Program-made: the position numbers and the translations under genes
The notes under the pieces: generated by a model
The model's database searches: none
What the model saw: only the letters and a program-made list of their open reading frames with translations
Told to the model about the DNA's origin: nothing
Part shown: one piece after another, positions 8,563 through 16,582 of the stretch
Layout: every line of letters starts with the position of its first letter
Numbering within the stretch: the first letter of the stretch is position 1
Source: Acidimicrobiales bacterium
Lineage (GTDB): Bacteria > Actinomycetota > Acidimicrobiia > Acidimicrobiales > SZUA-35
Direction of reading: 5' to 3'
Assembly (NCBI GenBank): GCA_028285495.1
Contig: JANQPB010000043.1
Coordinates: forward strand, 120,760-184,759
Length of the DNA stretch: 64,000 nt

Positions 8563-9473
8563 CGGCGGGGGGCGTCGCCGCCGGCCCGTGCGGCGAGGGC
8601 CGTCGACCGGAGCTGCCAGCCGGGAGGATTCCAGAGTCGCGCCCATCGCATCGCCCAGCTCCGGTCGGCCCGGAGATCGCGAAGCAGCAGGCGGAGCTGT
8701 GAGAACTGGATGTCGATCGGATTCGACGACTCGATCTGGGTGGTGAGGCCGTAGACGGGCCGCTCGAGCTCGGGTTGGAACGTGCCGAACAGCCGATCCC
8801 AGACGATGAGGATGCCGCCGTAGTTGACGTCGAGATACGGGGGCTCGGCTCCGTGGTGGCCGCGATGGTGTGACGGCGTGTTGAAGACCGCCTCGAACCA
8901 GCGCGGCAGGCGGTCGATCACCTCGGTGTGGATCCACGTCTGGTACCCGAGGACGAGCGCCGTCGAGGCCAGCGTCAGGCCAGGCGAGAATCCCGCAGCG
9001 ACCATTGGCAGGCTGAAGACGAGCGTCAGCATGCCGTCGAAGATGCCGAGCCGCAGGCTCGTCGACTGGTCGAAGCGCTCGGAGCTGTGGTGGACGGAGT
9101 GGTAGAGGTCCCACAGCAGTCGCTTCTCGTGGGACACCCGGTGCTCCCAGTAGTAGACGAAGTCGGCCACGACGATCGCGATCGGGATGGTCATCCAGTT
9201 GGTCGGGATCGACCACGGGACCAACCCGTCGACGGCGTCGAAGACCTGCGTCCAGAGCGTGATCCCGACGACGCCGGCCGGAAGATAGAGGAGATAGGTG
9301 GCCCCGTTGGCGAGCATCTCCTTGATGCGTGACCAGCCGAGCCGCCGCGCCCGTCTGAGCACCAGCAGCTCGATCAGGATCAGCGGGATGAAGATGGCCT
9401 CCAAGAGCTCGGTTGCCGTGTCGATGTCGTCGAGCATGGAACCCATAGTAAGACTCACTCCGATATTGCGCAT
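8559..9473 (-). CDS. Sterol desaturase / fatty acid hydroxylase superfamily protein
   Basis: Integral membrane di-iron oxygenase of 304 residues. The three histidine boxes are present: HRVSH, HSVHHSS and THSxHH-like SHHRGHHG, between hydrophobic segments near residues 27-45, 60-80, 90-110 and 150-180. Family members hydroxylate or desaturate lipids, sterols or carotenoids; the exact substrate is not visible. The first ATG is 9473; in-frame ATGs at 9446 and 9437 are alternatives (hydrophobic core unaffected). The gene is divergent from a TetR gene, with a palindromic operator at 9530-9564 that also carries a minus-strand TTGATT/TAAAGT promoter. It heads an operon with the ABC-type membrane protein. 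Confidence 0.85.
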   Translation of the reverse strand: MRNIGVSLTMGSMLDDIDTATELLEAIFIPLILIELLVLRRARRLGWSRIKEMLANGATYLLYLPAGVVGITLWTQVFDAVDGLVPWSIPTNWMTIPIAIVVADFVYYWEHRVSHEKRLLWDLYHSVHHSSERFDQSTSLRLGIFDGMLTLVFSLPMVAAGFSPGLTLASTALVLGYQTWIHTEVIDRLPRWFEAVFNTPSHHRGHHGAEPPYLDVNYGGILIVWDRLFGTFQPELERPVYGLTTQIESSNPIDIQFSQLRLLLRDLRADRSWAMRWARLWNPPGWQLRSTALAARAGGDAPRR

Positions 9474-9529
9474 CAGTCTTAAGTAGGATCTTCGTCGCGA
9501 TCGGGGGCGGTCGGGGGCGGTACGGTTGT

Positions 9530-9564
9530 CATTGACTTTACTTTACGGTAAAGTAAAATCAATG
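9530..9564. promoter_or_regulatory. 17-bp inverted repeat with divergent promoters, TetR operator
   Basis: CATTGACTTTACTTTAC (9530-9546) and GTAAAGTAAAATCAATG (9548-9564) are reverse complements with one mismatch around a single central G. On the minus strand TTGATT and TAAAGT are spaced 16 bases and point at the fatty acid hydroxylase gene. On the plus strand TAAAGT (9549-9554) ends 7 bases before the TetR ATG, whose ATG is itself the end of the right arm. The AT-rich block stands out from the flanking GC-rich DNA. Confidence 0.75.
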
Positions 9565-10233
9565 ACACCCCGAGCCGAACCGACAACGAGGCGGGCGCGA
9601 TCGGCCGCTACGCGAGACGCCATCCTCGGAGGGGCGGCGGCGTGCTTCGGTGTGGTTGGCTACGTCGGCGCCTCGATGGACGACGTCGCCGCTGCGGCCG
9701 GCGTGACCAAGCCGACGGTCTACGCCCACTTCGGGTCGAAGGACGCGCTCTTCACCCAGCTGTTGCACGAGCGGTTGGGCTACCTCGACGAGCTGCCGCT
9801 CGCTCCCGTCACCGGCGCCGCCGACATCGAGCCGGCCCTGATCGACTACGGGCGACGACGCGTCGATGCCCTCCTCGCCGATACCTCGCTCGGACTCCTG
9901 CGGGCCGCCTCGGCCGAGGGGATCCGACGACCCGAGTGGGCGGCCACGGTGATGAGCTCGCTCGGCACGAGCGAGTTCGAAGGGTGGCTCGAAGCGGCCG
10001 TCTCCGCCGGGCTGCTGGCCATCGAGTCGCCGGACGAGGCCGCCGAGCTGTTCTGGGCGCAGCTCGAGGGGGCGCTGTTCTTCCCCGTCGTCGTCGGGAT
10101 GACGCCGGTCCCCACCCCGGACGAGCGGCAGCGGGTGATCGGCGCCAGCGTGCGTCTCTTCCTGCGTGCCTACGCCGCCGACGGCCCGTCCTGGCGCCCC
10201 GGCCGGACCGGTCGAACCGAGGAGCGGCGATGA
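9562..10233 (+). CDS. TetR/AcrR family transcriptional regulator
   Basis: Regulator of 223 residues. The helix-turn-helix is at about residues 14-60 (AILGGAAACFGVVGYVGA, MDDVAAAAGVTKPTVYAHF). The C-terminal half resembles the TetR C-terminal domain of AefR-like proteins (LRAASAEGIRRPEW, LFWAQLEGALFFPVVVG). ATG 9562 is the last part of the palindromic operator, consistent with autorepression and a leaderless mRNA. It overlaps the DUF4345 gene by 4 bases and is divergent from the hydroxylase operon, the probable targets. Confidence 0.9.
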   Translation: MTPRAEPTTRRARSAATRDAILGGAAACFGVVGYVGASMDDVAAAAGVTKPTVYAHFGSKDALFTQLLHERLGYLDELPLAPVTGAADIEPALIDYGRRRVDALLADTSLGLLRAASAEGIRRPEWAATVMSSLGTSEFEGWLEAAVSAGLLAIESPDEAAELFWAQLEGALFFPVVVGMTPVPTPDERQRVIGASVRLFLRAYAADGPSWRPGRTGRTEERR

Positions 10234-10730
10234 CGACCGGGGCCGATGCCGCACCAGCTGTCGACGACACGATGAGCACCTCGTCCACCGAACCGTCTCG
10301 CCGATCGACCGGCACGCTGCGGGCGGTGCTGGCCCTGATCGGCGCCTTCATCACGATCTTCGGTCTCAACATGGCGCTCGGCGGCATCGAGACCCTCGGC
10401 TGGGAAGGCCGATCCGACTTCGTCGATGTCACCGACCGGGAGCAGTTCGACGTGCAGGACAACCACGTCCGGTTCGTCTCCGGCGTCTGGACCGCCATCG
10501 GACTCGTGTTCCTGGCCGCCACTCGTTGGCTCCATCAGCTGCGGCTGGTGCTCGTCACCCTCCTCGCCATGATCTTCCTCGGCGGGCTCGCCCGGTTCAG
10601 CTCGGGCAGCGTCTCGCTGATCACCGGCGCCGACCTAATCGGTTCGATCACCGCCGAGCTCGTGCTGACGCCACTCCTGGCGTGGTGGGTCCTGCGATCG
10701 ACGGCGCCAGGCGCACCCGAACCCCACTGA
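10230..10730 (+). CDS. DUF4345 domain-containing membrane protein
   Basis: Membrane protein of 166 residues with four hydrophobic segments at about 30-52 (LRAVLALIGAFITIFGLNM), 85-103 (FVSGVWTAIGLVFLAAT), 107-130 (LRLVLVTLLAMIFLGGLA) and 140-160. The charged N-terminal 28 residues are cytoplasmic. The layout and the NHVRFVSGVW motif match DUF4345, a family with no known activity. ATGA overlap with the TetR gene indicates coupling; the product is probably part of the same lipid- or membrane-related response as the divergent hydroxylase. Function is unknown. Confidence 0.75.
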   Translation: MTTGADAAPAVDDTMSTSSTEPSRRSTGTLRAVLALIGAFITIFGLNMALGGIETLGWEGRSDFVDVTDREQFDVQDNHVRFVSGVWTAIGLVFLAATRWLHQLRLVLVTLLAMIFLGGLARFSSGSVSLITGADLIGSITAELVLTPLLAWWVLRSTAPGAPEPH

Positions 10731-11037
10731 CCCGGGCGAGGTGCCGGGATGACGGCGGCGGTCAGCAACCGAGTACTCGAACCAGCCCTGTCCGCCTTGC
10801 TTCAGCAGCTCCTTCGCGTCGTCGAGCCGGTCCGGCTCGGACTCGAGGGCGAGGCCGATCAGCCCCTCGTCCGCCGAGTCCCAGGCGTCGGTCCCCGCAC
10901 CAAGCCACGAACCCGACCATGCCGAGGTGTGGCGGTGCGCTCGATGGCCGTGACCGGCCCCGGCCGTCGCAGGTCGCCGGACGCTCGCCGGCCGCCGCCG
11001 AAGGAGGTCGTGCGCCGGTCACCGCCGTGGTGCCCGG
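10731..11037. other. Intergenic stretch with a coding-like minus-strand remnant
   Basis: No complete gene is supported. On the minus strand about 10895-10750 reads TDAWDSADEGLIGLALES then EPDRLDDAKELLKQGGQGWF with very high third-position GC, unlike a random antisense frame. There is no start codon in that frame and the end runs into the antisense of the DUF4345 gene. It may be the remains of a lost gene; the family was not recognised. Confidence 0.3.
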
Positions 11038-12003
11038 TCACGGGCCTCGCTCGTCGGTGAGCACCGAGACGACCTCGTCGGCGCTGCCCCAGGAGAGGGT
11101 CAGGCCCCGGCCGCCGTGCCCGTAGTTGTGGACCAGCGTGCGCCCGTCCGGCAGGGTCTCGGCCTCGACCCGGACCGAGTCGCGCTGTGGGCGGACGCCG
11201 GCGTTCACGCCGATCGTCGGACAGGCGGCCAGCTCGGGTCTCGTCCGGCCGAGGATGTCGAGGAGCTCGGCCTCGACCGCCGAGTCCGGGGCGCCGTCGT
11301 CGCGGTCGAGCACCGATGCGCCGCCGATCAGGATGCGGTCACCGTGGGGCATCCACGAGATCCATCGTCGGAGGCCCGGGGGTATCTCCATGAAGTGGTG
11401 GTCGAGACCGACGGCGTTCTCGACGATCACGTGCATCCCCCAGTCCGCCCGCAGCGCAGGATCGTCGACGAGGTGTCGGGCGCCGATACCACTGCAGTTC
11501 ACGACCACCTCCGCATCGATCGAAGCGAGATCGTCGACGTGGCCGTGGCTGACCGATGCGCCGGTCGCCAGGAGGCGATCGACGAGGTCGGGCATGTAGA
11601 GGTCGAGATCGACGGCGATCATGTCGAGCCAGAACCCCGATCGGAAGCCGTTCGGCAGCTCGTCGGGCGCGGCGACCCTGAATCCGGGGAACGAGCGGAG
11701 CCTGTCGGGGGCATCGAAGCGATCGCGCCCGGCCAGCAGCCCCGGCTGCCGCCGGACGCCGACGTCGCGTCCGAACTGCCCGGACAACTCGGCGACCGTC
11801 GAGGCCCGCCACCGGGTGACCCTCTCGGATGGCTCGGCGAAGCGGAGGCCGACCATGCCCGTTGCGGACATCGACGTCGTGCGTAGCGGGTCGTCCGCGG
11901 TGAGCACGTCGACGTCGTGGCCGGCCTCGGCCAGGCGGACCGCCGTCGTCAAGCCGATGATCCCGGCACCGACGACCACGGCCCCACGTGCGTCAGTCAT
12001 CAA
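11038..12003 (-). CDS. FAD-dependent D-amino-acid-oxidase-like oxidoreductase
   Basis: Flavoprotein of 321 residues matching D-amino acid or D-aspartate oxidases in size and motif order. VVVGAGIIGLTTAVRLAE at the N-terminus binds the FAD ADP moiety; VVVNCSGIGARHL sits near residue 165; ILIGGASVLDRDD precedes the substrate loop; and the C-terminal signature HNYGHGGRGLTLSWG closes the FAD site. These enzymes deaminate D-amino acids to 2-oxo acids with peroxide formation, usually in the cytosol. No signal peptide is seen. Two adjacent ATGs (12003 and 12000) are possible starts. It stands alone, with no obvious partner. Confidence 0.8.
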   Translation of the reverse strand: MMTDARGAVVVGAGIIGLTTAVRLAEAGHDVDVLTADDPLRTTSMSATGMVGLRFAEPSERVTRWRASTVAELSGQFGRDVGVRRQPGLLAGRDRFDAPDRLRSFPGFRVAAPDELPNGFRSGFWLDMIAVDLDLYMPDLVDRLLATGASVSHGHVDDLASIDAEVVVNCSGIGARHLVDDPALRADWGMHVIVENAVGLDHHFMEIPPGLRRWISWMPHGDRILIGGASVLDRDDGAPDSAVEAELLDILGRTRPELAACPTIGVNAGVRPQRDSVRVEAETLPDGRTLVHNYGHGGRGLTLSWGSADEVVSVLTDERGP

Positions 12004-12193
12004 CGGCCACCAGTCGAGTCGTCCATCTCACGAAGAGCTCGTCGGCGCCACACCCTCGTCGGACTCGGCGCTCGACCACGACCCGAAGGTTAGGCGCACC
12101 TAACGTCGTCGGCAACAGCGGTCGGCCAGGGCCCCAACTGGTCCGAGGTGGCGCCATGCGTCGGGAGCGGGCGACGAGCTTCGTGACGGAACG

Positions 12194-12742
12194 CTAGTGG
12201 CCGGCCGCCCCGAGATGGTCGTCGTCCGGCGCCGACAGGCTCACGGCGCGCTGGACCGGGAGCTCTTCCGCCGTCCGGCCGAACGGCCAGTAGGCACGCG
12301 TGTCGCGCTCGTACCCGAAACGGCAGAGGATCAGCGCGAAGGTGGCTTCGGCCGGTACGTGTGTCACGTAGCTGTTGCGGAACTCCAGGCCGGGATCGAT
12401 GTACCCGCCCCACGGCAGCTGCCGCTTCTCCGAGGTGTTCGGGAAGACGGTCTGTCCGAAGATCTCCGGTCGGCCGTTGGTCAGATCGTCGTCGGGCAGC
12501 AGGTAGCGAACCTCGAGCTGCGGTTCGTTCACGAGATGCCTGACCGAGCCCTTGTTGCGAACGACGGCGCTGACCTCGATGAGACGTTGACCTCGTTGCG
12601 TCCCGATGATCGCCACGTCGAGGTCCATCTCGGCCCGGGGCGAGCGCTCCCGGTGGTACACGTAGCGGTAGAAGGCCCACACCGCAGCGCCGGCGATGGC
12701 CGCCGACGTCACGATCGACTCGAGCGTGCTGGCCCAGCCCAT
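12194..12742 (-). CDS. Small membrane-anchored protein of unknown function
   Basis: Protein of 182 residues with a single N-terminal membrane segment (LESIVTSAAIAGAAVWAFYR, about residues 7-27) followed by a basic RYVYHRERSPR stretch and a soluble domain with mixed beta-type content (LIEVSAVVRNKGSVRHLV, SYVTHVPAEATFALILCRF). I do not recognise the family. The positive-inside rule suggests the soluble part is cytoplasmic. ATG 12742 has AAGGA seven bases upstream. It is separate from both neighbours on the same strand. Confidence 0.6.
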   Translation of the reverse strand: MGWASTLESIVTSAAIAGAAVWAFYRYVYHRERSPRAEMDLDVAIIGTQRGQRLIEVSAVVRNKGSVRHLVNEPQLEVRYLLPDDDLTNGRPEIFGQTVFPNTSEKRQLPWGGYIDPGLEFRNSYVTHVPAEATFALILCRFGYERDTRAYWPFGRTAEELPVQRAVSLSAPDDDHLGAAGH

Positions 12743-12829
12743 GCGATAGTCCTTACCACAGCGACAGCCGCTCCGCCCCGGTCCGTGACCACGACCGGAA
12801 CCGGTCGACCGGTGACGAGCCCGGCGCGG

Positions 12830-14017
12830 TCAGGGCGCCGGTGCGTGTTTGGTCTGCACGATCGCGTCGCCGACGAGCACGAGCAGGACGGCGGTCACGA
12901 CGCCGGTCAGCGCAGTCGCCGTGAGCGACGTGAGCACCAGTCCCATGGCGCCGATGACAACCGTCGCACCGAGATAGCCCACGATGCGCCGCTTCTGGCT
13001 GAGCGTGGTCAGCGCGTCGTCGACGCCGAAGGTGATCAGCGACTGACCGAGGAGGAAGACGACGACCGAAACGGTGAGCAGGAGGCGGTATTCGGCCGTC
13101 ACCGTCTCGCCGGCGGAGCTGATGGTCTCGCCGAACAGCTTCTTCGCCGCCACACCGAACATCACCAGGGCGACGGCCAGGACCAGGTGACCGTACATCC
13201 AGGACAGCGGCTTGGCGTTCGAGCTCAGGTCGTACAGCTCGCCGGCGCTGTCGGAGAAGTGCAGCCACCACAGGGCGAAGAGACCGGTGACGAGCACGAC
13301 GGCGAAGACGATCTCGCCGGTCCCGAGCTCGGTCCCCTGGGCGTCGTCGAGGATCTTCACGAACGCCTCGCCGAGCACGATGATCGTGAAGATGCCGAAG
13401 CGCTCGACGAGGTGGTGGTCGTCCGGCAGCCACTTGCGGGTCTCGGCCAGGGTGGACGGTCGAGCGAAGTAGGCGATCTCGAAGGCGATGGCGATGAGCC
13501 ACGCGATCCAGCGCACGTCCTCGGGCAGTGCGATCGAGGCGAGCCAGATCGCCACGCCACACCCCATCCCCGTCATGTAGTTGGCGGCGAGGGCACGGCT
13601 GGCCGGATGCGATCGGGAGGCCCGGATCCACATCACCACGAGGATCGATCGGACGAGGGCGAAGGCGAGCGCGAACTGCGTGGAGAGCTCGCCGAAGGCC
13701 TCACTCACGCTCAGACCGATGGCGGCGACACCGATCATCTGGAGCAGCACGAGGAGCCGATGGGTGACGTCGTCGACCTGGTAGCGGTTCTGGTAGACGG
13801 TCTCGCCGCTCCACGCCCACCAGATCACGAACATCAGCACCAGGAACCGGCCGAACCCCGTCCAGTCGAGGTTGTCGCTGAGGAAGTTGCCGATCTGGAT
13901 CAGGGTGGCGACGTAGACCAGGTCGTAGAAGAGCTCCAACCAGCCGACGGCCCGGTCGGTGTGCTTGTGGAAGGCGACGTCGCGGTAGTAGCGCGGAGGC
14001 TGGAACAGGTCGGACAC
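12830..14017 (-). CDS. Low temperature requirement protein A (LtrA) family membrane protein
   Basis: Polytopic membrane protein of 395 residues with about ten hydrophobic segments. LtrA hallmarks are present: the N-terminal AVGWLELFYDLVYVATLIQI, then FVIWWAWSGETVYQNRY, DDHHLVERFGIFTIIVLGEA, and the late LLLTVSVVVFLLGQ region. LtrA was named for growth of Listeria at low temperature, but its biochemical activity is unknown. GTG 14017 is preceded by AAGGAG at a good distance. It is followed downstream by the small unknown membrane protein but separated by 87 bases, so co-transcription is uncertain. Confidence 0.85.
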   Translation of the reverse strand: MSDLFQPPRYYRDVAFHKHTDRAVGWLELFYDLVYVATLIQIGNFLSDNLDWTGFGRFLVLMFVIWWAWSGETVYQNRYQVDDVTHRLLVLLQMIGVAAIGLSVSEAFGELSTQFALAFALVRSILVVMWIRASRSHPASRALAANYMTGMGCGVAIWLASIALPEDVRWIAWLIAIAFEIAYFARPSTLAETRKWLPDDHHLVERFGIFTIIVLGEAFVKILDDAQGTELGTGEIVFAVVLVTGLFALWWLHFSDSAGELYDLSSNAKPLSWMYGHLVLAVALVMFGVAAKKLFGETISSAGETVTAEYRLLLTVSVVVFLLGQSLITFGVDDALTTLSQKRRIVGYLGATVVIGAMGLVLTSLTATALTGVVTAVLLVLVGDAIVQTKHAPAP

Positions 14018-14222
14018 GAGGCGTTGCTCCTTCGGAGGGAGGCGGGCGTTTGACCGAACGTCGACCGACCTGCCCTACGTGCTCCGATCGCGCCGACGAC
14101 GAGCATCGCCGGATGCTATCGGCCGCCGGCAACGGTCGCCCGGTCTGCGCCCCCCGGCACCAGCCGGCACGACGGGATGATCGATTCGGCTGCAGGCTCC
14201 GGGCCGTGGCAGTCTCGTCCGG

Positions 14223-14468
14223 GTGAGGCACGTTGGTCGAGCGGAGTTCCTCACGAACTCCGAGGCAGCCGATCGACTCGGCAAGGTGAGCGTCGGTTGG
14301 CTCGTGTTCACCGGTGCGCTCGAGCGGGCGAGATGCCGCGAGGTCGGTGTCGAGGGCGTGACGCGGCAGTCGGTCGAGCGCGAGATCGAGTGGCAACAAC
14401 AGGCCACGCAGCGGATGAAGGTACGACGAACCGTCCGCGGGCTCGTTCGCCTGGCCGACGTTCCCTGA
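14223..14468 (+). CDS. Small helix-turn-helix (excisionase-like) DNA-binding protein
   Basis: Predicted 81-residue protein. The segment FLTNSEAADRLGKVSVGWL at residues 9-27 has the LTxxEAAxxLG pattern of MerR/excisionase-type helix-turn-helix domains, followed by VTRQSVEREIEW, typical of a second helix pair. Third codon positions are mostly G or C, supporting real coding. GTG 14223 is the only start that keeps the motif. It is isolated between divergent genes; there are no phage genes near it, so a role as a free-standing regulator is more likely than phage excision. The target is unknown. Confidence 0.55.
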   Translation: MRHVGRAEFLTNSEAADRLGKVSVGWLVFTGALERARCREVGVEGVTRQSVEREIEWQQQATQRMKVRRTVRGLVRLADVP

Positions 14469-14532
14469 GCCCGGGCGCACGCACCCTGCGGTCCCGGCCC
14501 TGGACCGGTCGGTCGGTGCGTCGGCGCGACCG

Positions 14533-14973
14533 TCAACGCGGGCGTCGGGCTGCGATCGCCGCGGTGAGCTCGGCCGGCTCGTCGGTGCCGATCCGGAACA
14601 AACGCCCGGACGCCAGCTGGAGCTCGACGGCGTCGAGTCCCCAGACGTTGAACATCCAACCCCTGGCGATCTTGCGGATCCCCCAGCCGTGGTACCAGTG
14701 ATTGCGGACCGGTCGGGCGTCGACGATGTCGGCAACCGCAACGGTGCGCCTCGGCCAGCCGGGACCGAACGCGACCCGGACCTCATCGGCGTCGACGGTC
14801 ACCGTCAGTCGGCTGAACAGGGCGGCGACCGCGACGACGAGCGCGCCGACCGCAACGGATGCGACGACGCCCCCTGGCCGTTGGAGCAGCGCTGCCACGA
14901 CCGCGACCAGCGCGATCACGGCCGCCGTGGTGATGAGGAACATCCGGCCCCGCTGCGTGTGCTCGTAGAACAC
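14533..14973 (-). CDS. PH-domain (bPH2-like) membrane protein
   Basis: Protein of 146 residues with two adjacent membrane segments (FLITTAAVIALVAVVAALL and VVASVAVGALVVAVAALF, about residues 11-50) followed by a bacterial pleckstrin-like domain: LTVTVDADEVRVAFGPGWP, RTVAVADIVDARPV, and the end FRIGTDEPAELTAAI. The start at GTG 14973 directly precedes FYEHTQRG; an upstream ATG at 15084 would add an arginine/glycine-rich stretch with poor coding character. Function unknown; such proteins are membrane-associated. Confidence 0.65.
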   Translation of the reverse strand: MFYEHTQRGRMFLITTAAVIALVAVVAALLQRPGGVVASVAVGALVVAVAALFSRLTVTVDADEVRVAFGPGWPRRTVAVADIVDARPVRNHWYHGWGIRKIARGWMFNVWGLDAVELQLASGRLFRIGTDEPAELTAAIAARRPR

Positions 14974-15168
14974 GCCCGGCACTGTACGTCGACCGGCAGA
15001 CCCGTCGCCACCGACGCGTCGCCGGCCCGATGGCGCCTTGCCCCGACCCTCCCCTCCGGTGGCGAGACGCCTGGAGCCCGCCATCGGGCGATGGCGATGC
15101 GGAGACGACGGGTCGTGCTCGTCACCGACGCCGTCGAGACGGCGCCGCGTCCTCGTCGATCGGCTCGA

Positions 15169-15438
15169 TCACTCCTTGATGAAGGTCCACGTCGAGCAGT
15201 CCTGGTCGTAGCCGTCGTTGTCGCTGGCCTCGATCCCGTCCGGGTGGGCGTCCGGGTCGGCATCGTCGCAGTCCCCCTCGCAGGGCGTGAAGCCATCGCC
15301 GTCGCTGTCGAGATGATGATCGCTGGCGGGGTCGCTGCAGAGCAGGGTGGCTTCATTGGAGACCCCGCCGCCGCAGGCCACGAGCGACAGTGCGAGTGCG
15401 ATCGGTGCGATCAGGGTGGAGATGGTGCGCGTGTTCAT
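15169..15438 (-). CDS. Small lipoprotein with a putative metal-binding motif
   Basis: Exported protein of 89 residues. A signal peptide ends in the lipobox LSLVAC (Cys at about residue 22). The mature part contains DSDGDGFTPCEGDCDDADPD and NDGYDQDC, the Asp/Cys-rich calcium-binding style of thrombospondin type-3 and MopE-like repeats, so it probably binds Ca2+ or another cation on the cell surface. ATG 15438 has AGGAG seven bases upstream. The promoter region holds a 20-bp palindrome at 15587-15606. A TetR-like gene lies upstream on the same strand. Confidence 0.75.
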   Translation of the reverse strand: MNTRTISTLIAPIALALSLVACGGGVSNEATLLCSDPASDHHLDSDGDGFTPCEGDCDDADPDAHPDGIEASDNDGYDQDCSTWTFIKE

Positions 15439-15586
15439 GAGATTCTCCTCGTGGTGACGGGCGCCGGCCCCGGCACATGGCTCGGACCCATGGGCACGAC
15501 GAAGCAGCCGGCTGCCCGGCCGGCGGTCCGGGTCGTGAGGTCCGCAACGCATGCCGAGACCGGTGTCGGTCTCGAATTGAGACGGT

Positions 15587-15606
15587 TGTCCCAACAGATT
15601 GGGACA
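15587..15606. promoter_or_regulatory. 20-bp palindrome, probable operator
   Basis: TGTCCCAACAGATTGGGACA has perfect 8-bp arms around CAGA. A second short repeat GGAC-ACTA-GTCC overlaps its right side (15602-15613). It lies between the TetR-like gene (15636-16430, same strand) and the metal-binding lipoprotein, so it may bind that regulator and control the lipoprotein. Inference only. Confidence 0.5.
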
Positions 15607-15635
15607 CTAGTCCAAAATCGGTGGGAACAAAACCC

Positions 15636-16430
15636 TCAGGTCTCGCTCCGCCACGGGAACCGGAGGACCGACAGGTCCGCCGACACCTCGGCGTCGGGAT
15701 CCGGCTCGAGCGCCATCAGCGCGAAGCCCATCAGGAGCAACCCGCCAAGCGTCCAGGCCTGCAGCTCGCCGCCACGACCGGACGGCAGGTCGGCGAACCG
15801 ACCCTCGATGGCCATCGCCGGCTGCATGAACGACGCCAGTCCGACCGACAGCACCGTCCGGGCCGCCGCCTGGTCGCCGATGGCGGGGATGACCCTCAGA
15901 CCGCACAGGTCGAGCATCGGCCGAACGTCGAGACCGTCGAGGGGGTCGTCGCCGAGCGCGCCCTCGACCTCGCGCACCGTCTTCTCCAGCTCGGGGGTCT
16001 GCTCGCTCAGCAGCGCCATCGTGAAGAGCCGGGCGCCGGCCGATTCGACCATCGCCTCACCGAAGTCGGCGCCGGCCAGCCGAGCGAACTCCTGGAAGGC
16101 CCACGCCAGCTCCACCGGATCGGCGTCGCCCAGCTCCATCATCATGTCGAGGCCGCGGTCTCGGTCTTGATCGCCTCCGGAGATGGCCGGACTGCTGACC
16201 CGACGGATCAGCTCGTGGGTGAAGGCGTCCTGCGGGTCGACGCCCTCGACGTCGAACGCCCGGTAGGCCGACGAGCGGGGCACCCCGGCCCGCTTGATCG
16301 CCTGCCCGAACGACACCGGGTGCGGCGGTGTGATGGGACCGTCCTCGAGCAAGTCGATGGCCGCCCGCAGGAGCTGCTCCCTCACGTACGTCAGCGGGAC
16401 GTACTTCCGTCCACCTCCCGATGCAGCCAT
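15636..16430 (-). CDS. TetR-like transcriptional regulator
   Basis: Protein of 264 residues with an N-terminal helix-turn-helix (YVREQLLRAAIDLLEDG, FGQAIKRAGVPRSSAYRAF at about residues 15-60) and a long alpha-helical C-terminal domain ending LLLMGFALMALEPDPDAEV. It is longer than a typical TetR protein and its recognition region carries an insert (DGPITPPHP), so it is a divergent member. A TAGGGT box at 16443-16438 ends 7 bases before ATG 16430, indicating a leaderless transcript. Probable target: the downstream lipoprotein with the palindrome at 15587-15606. Confidence 0.7.
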   Translation of the reverse strand: MAASGGGRKYVPLTYVREQLLRAAIDLLEDGPITPPHPVSFGQAIKRAGVPRSSAYRAFDVEGVDPQDAFTHELIRRVSSPAISGGDQDRDRGLDMMMELGDADPVELAWAFQEFARLAGADFGEAMVESAGARLFTMALLSEQTPELEKTVREVEGALGDDPLDGLDVRPMLDLCGLRVIPAIGDQAAARTVLSVGLASFMQPAMAIEGRFADLPSGRGGELQAWTLGGLLLMGFALMALEPDPDAEVSADLSVLRFPWRSET

Positions 16431-16582
16431 GGTGCGAACCCTAGTGGCACCAGCTGGTGATGATCCCCGGCACCGATCTCGGCGTCGCACCAGCGGTCGG
16501 GTTCGGTGGGTCGACCACTCGTCGACCCTGCGGGTGGCATCGGCTCGACGACAGACCTCGGCGACAGCACCCGGACCGGCCG

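Noticed and set aside
7609..9216. A 535-codon frame joining hydroxylase-antisense sequence to the ABC-type membrane protein
   Set aside because: The first 218 codons are out of frame with the hydroxylase histidine boxes; ATG 8562 overlaps the hydroxylase stop and is the real start.
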